Counted from the stretch's first letter, positions 45,585 through 55,655 are shown. The stretch is DNA of 64,000 bases from Mogibacterium diversum (GCF_002998925.1 NZ_CP027228.1:868001-932000); one strand, 5' to 3'. Notes: generated from the letters alone by a model not told the origin. Numbers and translations are program-made.

Positions 45585-46680
45585 TTATTCTTTAGCATTC
45601 ATTTTTACCTCTGAAATAAATATACCATTTTCACTATTTTTTAACATTTCAGAAATCAAATTTTTAGAAAAAGTCACAGTACTATTACCTATATCAGCCT
45701 CAAACATATCCGAATATTTTTCTTGCAACAATTTTGAAAGAATACTACTAATGCCACAGTTTAATAACGCAATTTTAGTTTTATCATCTGTTCCGTATTT
45801 TATTTTTAGATAAAGGGACTCTTCGATAAGTTCTAAAGAATATAGTACTTCTATATATTTTACTATTTCATTGTCTATAAAATCATATTCCTCTTTTAAT
45901 CTTACGATAGCTAAATTAACCTTCTCATATTCATCTTTTTCTGTAATATCAGTCCAATATTCTCTATGTCCACCTCTGGTTTTATCCCCCCATTTGCCAA
46001 CATAAACAATTCTTGATTGTTCTTCTCTAAGTGTATTCCAATATCCAACCACCTCATCTGTCATTACTTTCATGGTAAATCCCATTATTCTCCAGTTAAT
46101 TAGCATTTTGTAAAAACTTTGTGCTTCATGTTCTCTCAAACGCTTTAAATTATTGTATTCTCCGTTACTATCATTTATTTTAGAAAAAAATAAATGATCT
46201 ATTATATTGAAAACTGTGTCTATACTTTGAGCTATATTTATGTTTTCTATCTCATTATCTATTTGCTTCTCTATTTCAAGTATACTGAATATATTAATAT
46301 TATTTTCAAAACATAACTGCCCAACTTTTGTTTTTGCCTTATTTGAGTTATTGTCTGTTATAACATCGCTATGAGAAATATTTTCTAGAATTTCTTCTGC
46401 CTTTTTCTTTTTAACTTCATCAGAATCAGAATTAACTAACAGTGGATTTTTTATATCATCAACAATTTTATCATAATCTTCAACTAATATTTTTCGTCCT
46501 TTGACAAAATTTTCTACTTTAAAATTTTGTCTACAATATCCGCCTTTAACAATATGAATTTCTGGCAACAAGTATTTTAAATCTCCAGTGCTATTATTAA
46601 AAATCTCTCCAAATCTACATACCCTTCCAATTAAATTTTTAAAAGACGATGGCGATAAATAACTATTCCCCTCTCGTGTC
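45585..46680 (-). pseudogene. C-terminal fragment of a Ski2-like DEAD/DEAH helicase, cut by the recombinase element
   Basis: The minus-strand frame of 365 or so residues begins within the helicase: SYLSPSSFKNLIGRVCRFGEIF is motif VI-like (QxxGRxGR) of Ski2-like helicases. A helix-rich tail follows, ending SEVKMNAKE. The front two thirds (Walker A, DExH) are missing. The frame remains open upstream to 46763, but those residues (MEIDARGSEKS...) belong to the recombinase gene end and are not helicase-like. The break is therefore near 46680-46750. It resembles defence helicases such as Hachiman HamB in this respect only; the identity is uncertain. The other part of the gene may lie beyond the far end of the element. 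Confidence 0.6.
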
Positions 46681-46753
46681 AAGCGACTGACACAAAATAT
46701 ATTGTCTATTTTTAGACAGCAAAAAGAGAGTGATTTCTCACTCCCTCTTGCGT

Positions 46754-48247
46754 CTATTTCCATATGATTTTTTGAACTATACTACCTTCACAGATAACCG
46801 ACTCAACATACTTTTCCATAAGTTCTCGTGTAAGTTCATTATCTGTTACAACTTCTGTTTCATTAGAAGATAGTTTTATCTTTTCATCAAGCCTATCAAA
46901 TTCATTATCTATCTGGTTTTTACTTTCTACAAACTTATCTTTTGTCATTTTACCAAGCTTATATTTTTCAAAATCAGACATTTTTTTCGCCTGAAGCTTT
47001 TCCATCTTCTTCTCTATATCTTTAATACTTATTTTTTCTTTGGGCTTCACTTCTGCTTCACCATATTTCTCTTTAATAAGTGCAAGCACCTGATCCTCTA
47101 ACTTATCTACTCTTGAGTTTTTATGTTCTACATTATTGCACTTGCAGATCCTACAATGAAAATACTTATGTATTCTCATACTTCCATCTGGTCGCTTAAA
47201 TTTTGATTGAGTAAGTCCCAGAATATGGTTACAAGTAGGACATCTTGCAAATCCTTGTAATGGAGAATGCTTTCTCCATGGATAGTCAGTATTTTTCCCT
47301 TTTAAGAAACTATTATTTTCTTTGATAGCTTGAACCTTTTCAAACTCTTCTCTTGAGATAATAGCCTCATGATGTTCATAAACTCTACTCCATTCCTCTT
47401 TGGGATTAAGTTTAAAACTACCAGGAGTCAATACCGACTTTTCTTGCATATTGAAGACATAAGTGCCTGTGTAATTTTCATTGGATAAAATATCCACCAC
47501 TGTACCATTTGTCCATGTTGGTGCGTCTCTTGTATCTGATGACACTATGTTATATTCATAATCCATATTGGTAAGTTCTTTTTTACGCTCGTTTGGTGTT
47601 GGTATATTCTCTTCATTCATAACTACTGCAATCTTTCTCGATGCAAGTCCTGTAAGTGCTAAATCATATACCTTCCTCACAATCCAAGCTGTCTTTTCAT
47701 CAATAATAATGTTGTGCTTATTATCCGGATCTTTCATATAACCAAATGGTGGACTCCAAGCAAGAAACTTTCCTTGCTTCTTTAGTTCAGTAGTAACTGT
47801 CTTTACTTTCTGCGAAATATCTTTTGTATAGAAGTCATATAACAATCCTTTAAACTGAATATCAAAATCCGTCCCATTTCCTTTTTCCTTAGCACTGTCA
47901 TATCCATCATTAATAGCAATAAATCTAATACCAAGAAACGGAAATATATTCTCCAGATAATCACCAAGGGTAATATAATCTCTCATAAACCTCGACAAGT
48001 CTTTTACAATTATGGCATTGATTTTACCATTCTTAACTTCTTCAAGCATTCTTTGAAAAGATGGTCTTTTCTCATTTGTCCCTGTATATCCATCGTCAAC
48101 ATATTCTTCTCTTTTGAAGCTTTTAAATTCGTCATTTCTATTAAGAAAATCATTTAGGAAATACCTTTGGTTGACGATACTTTCGCTCTCATCTTTCTTC
48201 ATCTGATCTTCTACAGATAATCTGATATAAAGGGCAATCTTACTCAT
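46754..48247 (-). CDS. Large serine recombinase C (third of a tandem triplet)
   Basis: A 497-residue serine recombinase: catalytic domain KIALYIRLSVEDQ with Ser in RLS, IVKDLSRFMRDYI (arginine cluster), Recombinase domain ARKIAVVMNEENIPTPNERK, and zinc ribbon ARCPTCNHIL with CRICKC, then a coiled coil (residues about 390-460). Such proteins cut and join att sites for integration and excision. It overlaps the preceding recombinase by 8 bp, so the three form one operon. It borders the truncated helicase at the element edge. Confidence 0.9.
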   Translation of the reverse strand: MSKIALYIRLSVEDQMKKDESESIVNQRYFLNDFLNRNDEFKSFKREEYVDDGYTGTNEKRPSFQRMLEEVKNGKINAIIVKDLSRFMRDYITLGDYLENIFPFLGIRFIAINDGYDSAKEKGNGTDFDIQFKGLLYDFYTKDISQKVKTVTTELKKQGKFLAWSPPFGYMKDPDNKHNIIIDEKTAWIVRKVYDLALTGLASRKIAVVMNEENIPTPNERKKELTNMDYEYNIVSSDTRDAPTWTNGTVVDILSNENYTGTYVFNMQEKSVLTPGSFKLNPKEEWSRVYEHHEAIISREEFEKVQAIKENNSFLKGKNTDYPWRKHSPLQGFARCPTCNHILGLTQSKFKRPDGSMRIHKYFHCRICKCNNVEHKNSRVDKLEDQVLALIKEKYGEAEVKPKEKISIKDIEKKMEKLQAKKMSDFEKYKLGKMTKDKFVESKNQIDNEFDRLDEKIKLSSNETEVVTDNELTRELMEKYVESVICEGSIVQKIIWK

Positions 48248-49913
48248 ACTTTACACCTCCCATCAAACTATCCATATTAAATTTAAAGATTATTTCAAAG
48301 TTATGATTGCCATAGACAATTATCTTTTCCACTAAGCTATGAATTAAATCAGCTGGTAATTTTTCAACCTTTTTTGCCGAAAACACATCCTTAATCCACT
48401 TAATAGATGTTTTATTATCCCTTTCAAGGTCTTTTACAACCTTTTCAATAGCAATAACTTCATTATTGATTGTTGCAATATGACTTAAAGCAATCTCCCT
48501 TTTCAGACTATATGTTTCCCTATCAATCTTGCCTAAGCTATATTCTTCATAAGCTTTTTGAATTAGGAATTCTTCCTTCTCCGTCTTAATTTTAAGCTTT
48601 GAAATATCTTTGTTTAGCTTACCAATACTTTCAGAAAATCTTTTAGAAACTCTTTCTATTAGCTTTGTCTTGCTTGTAGCCTTAGTAATAAAATCTGCTA
48701 CCTTTTCTGACATTGCTTTATCTAAGTCTCTCTCCATAATAAATACTCTTACTTCGTTATCTATCTTGCCTGTGCAAGTATCGTTTTGAAAAGAGTAATA
48801 AAGCCTATCATGGTTTGTCCCGTAAATTCTGGTTCTTCGATAAAGTTCCTTACCTGTTGCATTATTAAAAATCAAGCCCTTATATCTATTCTCATAATCT
48901 CTTTCAAAGTTATGCATCTCTGCACCAAAAGCATTGTTCTTTAATCTATTTGCTCGCCCTTGCAGCACTTTTTCAAAGTCTTCTTTTGAGATAATAGGTT
49001 CATGAGCATTTTCATATATAATATGCTGGCTTTCATCTACAAATTGTTGCTTCATTCCTTTTGCAAGATTTTGTTGCTTAACGCCTTGCACCAAAGTTCC
49101 CGTATAAGTTCTATTAGTAAGCATTTTGGAAATAGTACCTTTATTCCACTGCGGATCACCATTCTGTCTATAAATTCTACCTGTTTTGTAATAGACCATT
49201 CCTGTAGCATAACCCATAGTATTAAAGTGCTTTGCAACCTCATATTGGCTTTTTCCTTCAAGTGTTAGTCGGAACATTTCTTCAACAATGGTTCGAACAT
49301 TCTCATCAACTTCTAACTTCTGTCCCTCTTTTAATTTCACTACCTTATATCCATAGGGCGGAACAGAACCAATAAAATATCCATTTCTTGCCCTATTATG
49401 TTTACTTGTCTTTATCTTTACAGAAATGTCTTTAGCATACATATCATTGACGATATTCTTAAGAGTTACTTCAAATGACTTCTTAGAGTCTAAATCCTTA
49501 ACGGTATCAACCTTATCATTAACAGAAATAAACCTTACTCCCAAGAACGGAAATACCTTGTCTATGAGTCTTCCCATCTCAAGATATTCTCTTCCAAGTC
49601 TTGATAAGTCCCTTATGATAATACAATTAATTCTTCTTTCACGAATATCTTGCATCATCTCCTGAAACTGTGGTCTTTCAAAATTTGTCCCACTATATTC
49701 ATAGTCTGTGTAAATATTTACGACTTTAATATTTTCCTTTAAAGCATACTCTTTACAACAAAGCACCTGTGTTTCGATAGACGATGATTTCTCACGCCAC
49801 TCTTCTTTTCTTTCACTGGATAATCTTGTATATATTCCAGCTTTATAAAATACTTTTTGTGTTTGTTCTTCACTTTTTCTTATATATCTTTTGGAAGTCC
49901 TTGCCATTAACAA
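48240..49913 (-). CDS. Large serine recombinase B (middle of the triplet)
   Basis: A 557-residue serine recombinase with KAGIYTRLSSERKEEW (catalytic Ser near residue 31), IIRDLSRLGREYLEMG, and the Recombinase domain (YEVAKHFNTMGYATG, KGTISKMLTNRTYTGTLVQG). The expected zinc ribbon is replaced by YKGLIFNNATGKELYRRTR, with no CxxC, so its metal site is lost or altered. The coiled coil at the C-terminus remains. It overlaps recombinase A by 7 bp and recombinase C by 8 bp. It may work as a partner of the other two. Confidence 0.9.
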   Translation of the reverse strand: MLMARTSKRYIRKSEEQTQKVFYKAGIYTRLSSERKEEWREKSSSIETQVLCCKEYALKENIKVVNIYTDYEYSGTNFERPQFQEMMQDIRERRINCIIIRDLSRLGREYLEMGRLIDKVFPFLGVRFISVNDKVDTVKDLDSKKSFEVTLKNIVNDMYAKDISVKIKTSKHNRARNGYFIGSVPPYGYKVVKLKEGQKLEVDENVRTIVEEMFRLTLEGKSQYEVAKHFNTMGYATGMVYYKTGRIYRQNGDPQWNKGTISKMLTNRTYTGTLVQGVKQQNLAKGMKQQFVDESQHIIYENAHEPIISKEDFEKVLQGRANRLKNNAFGAEMHNFERDYENRYKGLIFNNATGKELYRRTRIYGTNHDRLYYSFQNDTCTGKIDNEVRVFIMERDLDKAMSEKVADFITKATSKTKLIERVSKRFSESIGKLNKDISKLKIKTEKEEFLIQKAYEEYSLGKIDRETYSLKREIALSHIATINNEVIAIEKVVKDLERDNKTSIKWIKDVFSAKKVEKLPADLIHSLVEKIIVYGNHNFEIIFKFNMDSLMGGVKYE

Positions 49914-51571
49914 ACACCTCCAACTGCAAGCATAGGTTCAACTCTTTCTAAATGCTCACCAAATAGCTTGCCCATTGATATTAGTCTTGCCTTATGTGTA
50001 TCCTTAGCTTCAACCTTATCACTATCCACAATTGCTTGAAGCAGGTTCACTGTTTCAATATTGTTGAAGACAAAGTTAATTACATTATCTTCTCCAATCT
50101 CAATACGATCTATAAAAGACACTAAAGACAATCGATTTAGTTCATCACTTTCAGGATTAGGAACTATCTCAGAAACGAAACTACCTTTATCGTTTATCTT
50201 CATTTTCAGTTCATTTACGATATTTTGCTTTGTAATAATTTGTTTCTCAATTTCCCTAATCTTAATAAGATAATTTTTTCTAAATCGTTCAAATTCTTCA
50301 GTCGTTATAAGTTCTTCTTCTAAATCCATATAAAGAGATTGTCTAAGTCTTTCATACTTTCTTTTTTCTGCATATAATGACTCAAAATCAACTTTTAATT
50401 TAAACTTTGACGCATCTATTTCGCTAACTTTTTTAAGCAGTTCATTGTACTTAGATAGATATTCATTTAATGCATGAATAGTTGCATGAGTAACATAGTC
50501 TTCTTTTACACTATGTCTTGAACACTCTCCAGCATTGTTATATTCAGAGCAAATGTAGAAAATCTTGTCTCTTACTTTTCGCCTAATCATAGGACTTCCA
50601 CAATCTTTGCAATAAAGCATACCTGATAATATATATGGCTTATCTTTAGACTGTTTCACATCACGAAGTAGCATTTTGTTTGCAAGTGCAAAGATGGATT
50701 TTGATACTATGCTTTCATGAGCATTTTCTATTGCTATCCAGTCTTCTTTGGAAACATCGACTTCATGCTTTGATTTATAATTTAATTTTGTGGTTTTTCC
50801 TTGTTCCAGGACACCAATATAAACCTTATTTGAAATAATACGGTTTACCATCTTAGCATCCCACTTTGCTTTTTTCACAACAAAACCAGTATTGAAGTTA
50901 TCACCATTATTTTCTTTGTGCTTTGATGGTGTAACTGTTCCAATACTGTTTAGAAAGTCGGCAATAGCCTTTGAGGAATAACCCTCTATTTTCATATTAA
51001 ATATTCGCTCAATGATATGAGCTACTTCTGTATCAACTACAAGCTGATGTTTGTTCTTATCATCTTTCTTATATCCAAAAGGAGCAAATGATCCAATAAA
51101 CTCGCCATTCTTCCTTTTCACCTCTTTTGATGATTTCACTTTCATAGAAATATCTCGACAATAACTGTCATTGATAAAATTTCTAATTGGAAGTATTAAA
51201 TGTGTATCACTAACATCTGCATTATCACTATCATAGTTATCATTTACAGATATAAAGCGAATACCTTTTTCAGGAAATATCTTTTGCAAATACTTCCCAG
51301 ACTCAATATAATCTCTGCCGAAACGAGATAAGTCTTTTACCATAATGATAGAAAACTTTCCTTTATTCAGGTCATCAATCATATTCTTAAAATATGGTCG
51401 CTCAAAATTAGAACCACTATATCCATCATCTACATATTCATAGGATAATTCAATGTCCTTTTCTTTAGCGTAAGATTTGATTATTTGTCTTTGATTTGAA
51501 ATAGAGTTGCTTTCATTACTGTCCCCATCTTCTCTTGAAAGACGAAGATACATACATGCAGTATTTCTCAT
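49907..51571 (-). CDS. Large serine recombinase A (first of the triplet)
   Basis: The ATG at 51571 has AGGAGGATTGTT upstream; the longer frame to 51631 lacks a site. A 554-residue protein with NTACMYLRLSREDGDSNESNSI (catalytic Ser in RLSRED), KDLSRFGRDYIESGKY, Recombinase domain, zinc ribbon YCKDCGSPM with YICSEYNNAGEC, and a long C-terminal coiled coil. Three adjacent serine integrases are known in integrative mobilizable elements of streptococci and other Firmicutes. It is the first gene after the 51-residue ORF and long leader. Confidence 0.92.
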   Translation of the reverse strand: MRNTACMYLRLSREDGDSNESNSISNQRQIIKSYAKEKDIELSYEYVDDGYSGSNFERPYFKNMIDDLNKGKFSIIMVKDLSRFGRDYIESGKYLQKIFPEKGIRFISVNDNYDSDNADVSDTHLILPIRNFINDSYCRDISMKVKSSKEVKRKNGEFIGSFAPFGYKKDDKNKHQLVVDTEVAHIIERIFNMKIEGYSSKAIADFLNSIGTVTPSKHKENNGDNFNTGFVVKKAKWDAKMVNRIISNKVYIGVLEQGKTTKLNYKSKHEVDVSKEDWIAIENAHESIVSKSIFALANKMLLRDVKQSKDKPYILSGMLYCKDCGSPMIRRKVRDKIFYICSEYNNAGECSRHSVKEDYVTHATIHALNEYLSKYNELLKKVSEIDASKFKLKVDFESLYAEKRKYERLRQSLYMDLEEELITTEEFERFRKNYLIKIREIEKQIITKQNIVNELKMKINDKGSFVSEIVPNPESDELNRLSLVSFIDRIEIGEDNVINFVFNNIETVNLLQAIVDSDKVEAKDTHKARLISMGKLFGEHLERVEPMLAVGGVC

Positions 51572-51669
51572 AACAATCCTCCTAAAATGATATTTTGGCA
51601 AATAGTCATTTCGGAAGATTACTTCTACCACCTATATTTTACCGCACCCTATTTCTCTTTGTCAGCCCC

Positions 51670-51825
51670 TCAAATTCTGACACAAGATTTACATAGATAC
51701 ATCTCAACAATATCAAGTAAATCGAGCTTTTCACTTTCGCTCGTAGAGTAGGTTATTTTCTTAGAATAATCATCTGCTATTTGCTTTTTATCCTTATCTT
51801 GTTTAACTTCTTTTGTTTTATTCAT
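51670..51825 (-). CDS. Small 51-residue protein upstream of the recombinase triplet
   Basis: ATG 51825 with GTGAGGTTAAG upstream; the product is lysine- and acid-rich, beginning MNKTKEVKQDKDKK and ending CKSCVRI. No known family. Its position between the leader and the recombinases suggests a regulator or excision factor (inference). Confidence 0.5.
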   Translation of the reverse strand: MNKTKEVKQDKDKKQIADDYSKKITYSTSESEKLDLLDIVEMYLCKSCVRI

Positions 51826-52260
51826 AGTCTTAACCTCACTATTTTTTTAATAAGTTTTTTGACATTGGTAGGTGCATTGGCTGCTACATAGGAATCTCAC
51901 CTCCGCCCCTTATTAAGACGAGCCGGCTTAAACTATTGAAGTATCATTATCACCATTTGCATCACAGAGATAGATTGCCACATCTATCCTTTATGTATTC
52001 CTATTTATCGCTCTTTTTCTTTTATCCTTGGCACTTACCAGTATTCATTTAAACCAATCTCTCAGCAGAAAAGTCTTGGCGTAGGTCATAATTCTCTACA
52101 AATGGATAACGTCCCACCTTGGTCTATTCAGTTGTCAAAGATCAATTAGCTTTCTGCTATGTAGGATTCTTTGCTTAATAACGGAATAGATTCTCTCTTC
52201 TACCTCAAAAGCAAAAAGGATAAATTCCCCCCTACACTTTAATAGTGAAAATTTATCCTT
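51826..52260 (-). ncRNA. Long untranslated leader, possible structured RNA
   Basis: About 430 nt before the recombinase operon have no supported ORF. They contain several short conserved-looking G-rich stretches on the minus strand (for example GGTGGGACGTTATCC near 52105, and GGGGCGGAGGTGAGATTCC near 51900). A long hairpin stands at the promoter end (AAGGATAAATT at 52216-52226 pairs with AATTTATCCTT at 52250-52260). Composition is less AT-rich than the flanking genes. It could be a riboregulator or an RNA of the element; no class is assigned. Confidence 0.35.
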
Positions 52261-52292
52261 CTTGGTAACCAGATTTATGAAATTTCAAAAAA

Positions 52293-52316
52293 TGCATCTA
52301 TAAAATTATAGATGCA
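52293..52316 (-). terminator. Terminator after the helicase-nuclease gene
   Basis: TGCATCTATA and TATAGATGCA form a 10-bp stem with AAAT loop, followed on the minus strand by TTTTTTG. Confidence 0.8.
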
Positions 52317-52327
52317 AAATTTAAAAG

Positions 52328-54865
52328 TTATTTATTTTTACTAAATGGCTTTGTATATTGATTAATTATCTGATAACCATTTAACTTAAATGAATTTAAT
52401 AATTTTTCAACTTCTTTATTGTTCCCAAAGACTCCATTTTTGACAACACCTTCTGCAAACCCTCTTATTGCTCGTGAAAATTCATCCAATAATTCAGGTG
52501 TCATAATTCTCATATCTGGACTAGGTGATGCCTCAGTTCGGAAAGTATCACTGTTATGAATCATAATTGGAGTATATTTTTCTCCAAGAATATAATGATT
52601 CTTAAACCATTGTATCGAACTAAGTAACTGCTCACAGTCATCTTTTGAAATTAATTCTGTTATTGTTCTATTCTTACATTCAATAATTACATATTCAGAA
52701 TTCGAAAATGCTAGTAAGTTATCAGGAGCTTCTCCTCCAAACTGAACTTCTGGGCGAGATGATGCAATACCTATAACTGATGCTATATCATTAAGTGCTT
52801 TTTCAAATCGCTTCGCAGGATTATCTGAAAATTTTAAATCTTCCAATATAGCCGATACACGTAGAATATATTCATTGGCATTTAATCCATTTTCTTCAAT
52901 ATATTTTATAATAGAGTTAGATTGTCCATTATTTGTACTAGTTAATTTTGAAAATTGGATTCCCTTAATTGGTTTTAAAACCATAGAATTAAGGTTTCTT
53001 GCTGAAAGTAATATTTCCTGTGCAACAGCCGGATTGCTGAAGTTCTTATATTCAGCCATATACTGCATCAACAACCCTTTAGTTTTGTTATCATTTGTTT
53101 TATTCTTTTCTTGCTCTATAATTGAAAAACTTTCTTCATAGTTTTCTAAGCATTCTTTTTCAAAAGCTTCACGCATAGCAAGAATCAAAGAATCTACATT
53201 GCCAGATTTATTGTACACAACATTAGATAAATTAGATTTACTAGCAGAAATCCACTCTGGGTTACGCTCAAACATATAATTAGTTAAAGCAAAAATATTT
53301 TCTATAGTAGGACTTTGTGTCGATTCCATTAGTTGTTCCCATAGCTGCTGAGAAAGATTCCATTGCTCTAATGTTGCTGAACTGAAAAATTCTTTACCAT
53401 GTTGATTTACAATTACATCAGTTAGTTTTTCTCCCATTAATACTATTGAGCAGAAATCATTATTTGATCTAACCCCTCTACCCATTCCCTGTTCAATTTT
53501 CTGAATTTGTTCTCTGCATAATCTGTTGTCATTTGGATTCATCCCTTGTATTGCCAAATCATACTCACTCCGTATACTTGGTAATCCATCAACAACAAGC
53601 ATTCGGCAAGCATCATCTGGTAAGTCAATTCCATCATACTTGTTTACTAGAATTGTAATTCCCGTGAATTCTCCTCTTTTTAATTTATCAACACCACTTT
53701 GTATATTATCTGCATTTGATGAAAGAATTTGACTAGGACTTATATCACTCCAAAAATTAGCTCTATCAAAAGATGGCACAATAACTACAACATTATGTTG
53801 ATTAGCAACATTACAAATTTCATTTTTTATCTCTTCATCTGTTATCTTGGCATTTAAATGTTTAGGAAAAATTATGAGCCTTTCTCCAATATCATTTGCC
53901 TTTTCAGGTGTAATGATATTGGAAAGTTCTTTTTCTTTTAATCCAATACTAGATACAAATACACTATCATCCGCTAGTGTCGCACTCATAAATATCCTAC
54001 GTTGAGCTTCTTCAAAACTAGTTATTTTATTTATAGGAGTACCTTTTAATGTTATTTCAACCCTACGAGCAGAAATAACACAATTAGCTGTTTTCCAATT
54101 ATCACGCATCAACGGAAGATTAAACAATACGAATGCTTCATCCTTATAATCTTCATCAGAAATACTATTATATATATTTTGACATTCTTTTTGCCAAATC
54201 CAAAACGGAACCAAGTAACTATATCTCGGATCATTTCTATCTTTTATATCACAAAAATTTTGACTTTCCTTGACTTCTGTGTAGTTAGATATATATGAAA
54301 TTATTTTTTTATATAAATCATGATTAGATTCAATAGTTATTGTGTGTTGCTTTTCTATTGTATCTAAACAAGCATGTACATCATCGATTATGATACTACC
54401 AATTTTAACATTATTACTTGAGCGTAACCCAAACACGCTTTTACCATTAATTAATTTGTGTATATTTGTTACTAAAATTGCTTTATTATGCTTAAAATAA
54501 TAATCTTCTTCACCTTTCACACCTTCATTATCATAAGCAACCCTAATCCCTAGCTTTATTGCTTCGTCACAAACTTGCTTTATTAAAAAATTATCTGGAA
54601 CAATATACACTGCAGGACCTTTTCCTTCATTTAAACAACTCTGTAAAATTGTTAACCCCACAACAGTTTTTCCACTTCCAGTATTCATTTTTATGATTGT
54701 GTTTTTTTCATTGCGTTTATCAAACCACTGTTTCCAAACTTCTGTTTGAACATCACGAGGATACCCATAGCTTTTATCCTTTGTAGGCAATGCCATAAAA
54801 ATATCTCTCGGTTCTATAGATGATTGGTTAGAAGAAGACTTCAATTTCGAAAAATTTATAGCCAT
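52328..54865 (-). CDS. DEAD/DEAH helicase with C-terminal PD-(D/E)xK-like nuclease domain
   Basis: An 845-residue protein. The helicase part shows MNTGSGKTVVGL (Walker A, near residue 60), a variant Walker B IDDVHAC, RRIFMSATLADD, and the Rad3/XPD-like motif VI QGMGRGVRSNNDFC near residue 460. The C-terminal part contains GGEAPDNLLAFSNSEYVIIECKNR near residue 720, which fits a PD-(D/E)xK nuclease (PD, then ECK). It resembles DNA defence helicase-nucleases; the exact family is not known to me. It has the element's AT-rich codon use and is a single gene between terminators. Confidence 0.78.
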   Translation of the reverse strand: MAINFSKLKSSSNQSSIEPRDIFMALPTKDKSYGYPRDVQTEVWKQWFDKRNEKNTIIKMNTGSGKTVVGLTILQSCLNEGKGPAVYIVPDNFLIKQVCDEAIKLGIRVAYDNEGVKGEEDYYFKHNKAILVTNIHKLINGKSVFGLRSSNNVKIGSIIIDDVHACLDTIEKQHTITIESNHDLYKKIISYISNYTEVKESQNFCDIKDRNDPRYSYLVPFWIWQKECQNIYNSISDEDYKDEAFVLFNLPLMRDNWKTANCVISARRVEITLKGTPINKITSFEEAQRRIFMSATLADDSVFVSSIGLKEKELSNIITPEKANDIGERLIIFPKHLNAKITDEEIKNEICNVANQHNVVVIVPSFDRANFWSDISPSQILSSNADNIQSGVDKLKRGEFTGITILVNKYDGIDLPDDACRMLVVDGLPSIRSEYDLAIQGMNPNDNRLCREQIQKIEQGMGRGVRSNNDFCSIVLMGEKLTDVIVNQHGKEFFSSATLEQWNLSQQLWEQLMESTQSPTIENIFALTNYMFERNPEWISASKSNLSNVVYNKSGNVDSLILAMREAFEKECLENYEESFSIIEQEKNKTNDNKTKGLLMQYMAEYKNFSNPAVAQEILLSARNLNSMVLKPIKGIQFSKLTSTNNGQSNSIIKYIEENGLNANEYILRVSAILEDLKFSDNPAKRFEKALNDIASVIGIASSRPEVQFGGEAPDNLLAFSNSEYVIIECKNRTITELISKDDCEQLLSSIQWFKNHYILGEKYTPIMIHNSDTFRTEASPSPDMRIMTPELLDEFSRAIRGFAEGVVKNGVFGNNKEVEKLLNSFKLNGYQIINQYTKPFSKNK

Positions 54866-55027
54866 ATTATCTCCTCTCTTTTATACATAATACAAATTAA
54901 AACTCTGTATTTTTAAAATTTTTTCTGAATATATGATATAATTATACCATTTTTAAACATATTTTTCCATTCTATCAAATCAAAAGGAGCCGATAGATTT
55001 TATCTTTCTAGCTCCTTTTGATTAATA

Positions 55028-55441
55028 TTATCTAAAGTCTTTCAGCAATTCTCTTAGCTTGTCTAATATCTTATTTCTTCTCTTTATGAGAGCTGGATGA
55101 GATATTTTTTTAGTTTCAGCTACTGAGCGAATGGTTTCATCATTGAAATAAAGTCTATCAATGATTTCTCTTTCTTCATCATTCAATTTTGACAGTGCAT
55201 CTCGCACTGCCTCAATCATCATCTGTGTCTGAACGATCTTATCTACATCAAAATCCTCATCAACTATACTATCCTCAAAATGTCCATCATGATCAAAAGA
55301 AGAAAATAAAAGCAGATGATTTTTTCGATCTATCTGCTTCAAGTAATTCTCATGATTTTTCTCTTGCCAATAGACTTTATAAATCTCCTCGCTAACTTTG
55401 ATCTTCTTTCCGTTTACAAACAAGAAATATTCTTTATTCAT
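55028..55441 (-). CDS. Sigma-70-like regulatory protein of mobile elements
   Basis: ATG 55441 with GGAGGACGAAAA upstream. A 137-residue protein; its C-terminal 70 residues form sigma region 4-like DNA-binding sequence (ALSKLNDEEREIIDRLYFND, RSVAETKKISHPALIKRRNKILDKLRELL). Similar small sigma-like regulators occur in Tn916-type and other Gram-positive integrative elements. It may control element transfer genes. A hairpin GAGGACT-A-CGG with CCG-AGTCCTC (55489-55521) lies just upstream. Confidence 0.78.
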   Translation of the reverse strand: MNKEYFLFVNGKKIKVSEEIYKVYWQEKNHENYLKQIDRKNHLLLFSSFDHDGHFEDSIVDEDFDVDKIVQTQMMIEAVRDALSKLNDEEREIIDRLYFNDETIRSVAETKKISHPALIKRRNKILDKLRELLKDFR

Positions 55442-55568
55442 TTTTCGTCCTCCTTTTTGTTTCAAAATCTTGTTTGAAGACAAAAAAGGAGGACTACGGC
55501 ATGATGGCACACCGAGTCCTCTCAAATGAACAAAAACAGTTCTACTATTTAATTTATTAAGTTTGGGA

Positions 55569-55655
55569 TTAGGTAAAGGATAAATGTAATAAGGAAAATT
55601 TTCCGCACAAAAAATTATGAATCCCTTTTATTAAATCGTGCGTAACCCATCCCAT
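55569..55655 (-). CDS. Possible 28-residue leader peptide
   Basis: The frame MGWVTHDLIKGIHNFLCGKF... has AGGAGG (55665-55670) 9 nt upstream. It is too short to identify. Two more in-frame ATGs lie before it. It stands between the ArsR-like and the sigma-like gene on the same strand and could be a leader or a coding relic. Confidence 0.3.
   Translation of the reverse strand: MGWVTHDLIKGIHNFLCGKFSLLHLSFT

Noticed and set aside
46681..46763. Upstream extension of the helicase fragment (MEIDARGSEKS...)
   Set aside because: These codons belong to the recombinase gene end and its flank, and do not look like a helicase.
49002..49268. Plus-strand frame of 88 codons in the recombinase B gene
   Set aside because: Antisense to a strongly supported recombinase with no ribosome site.
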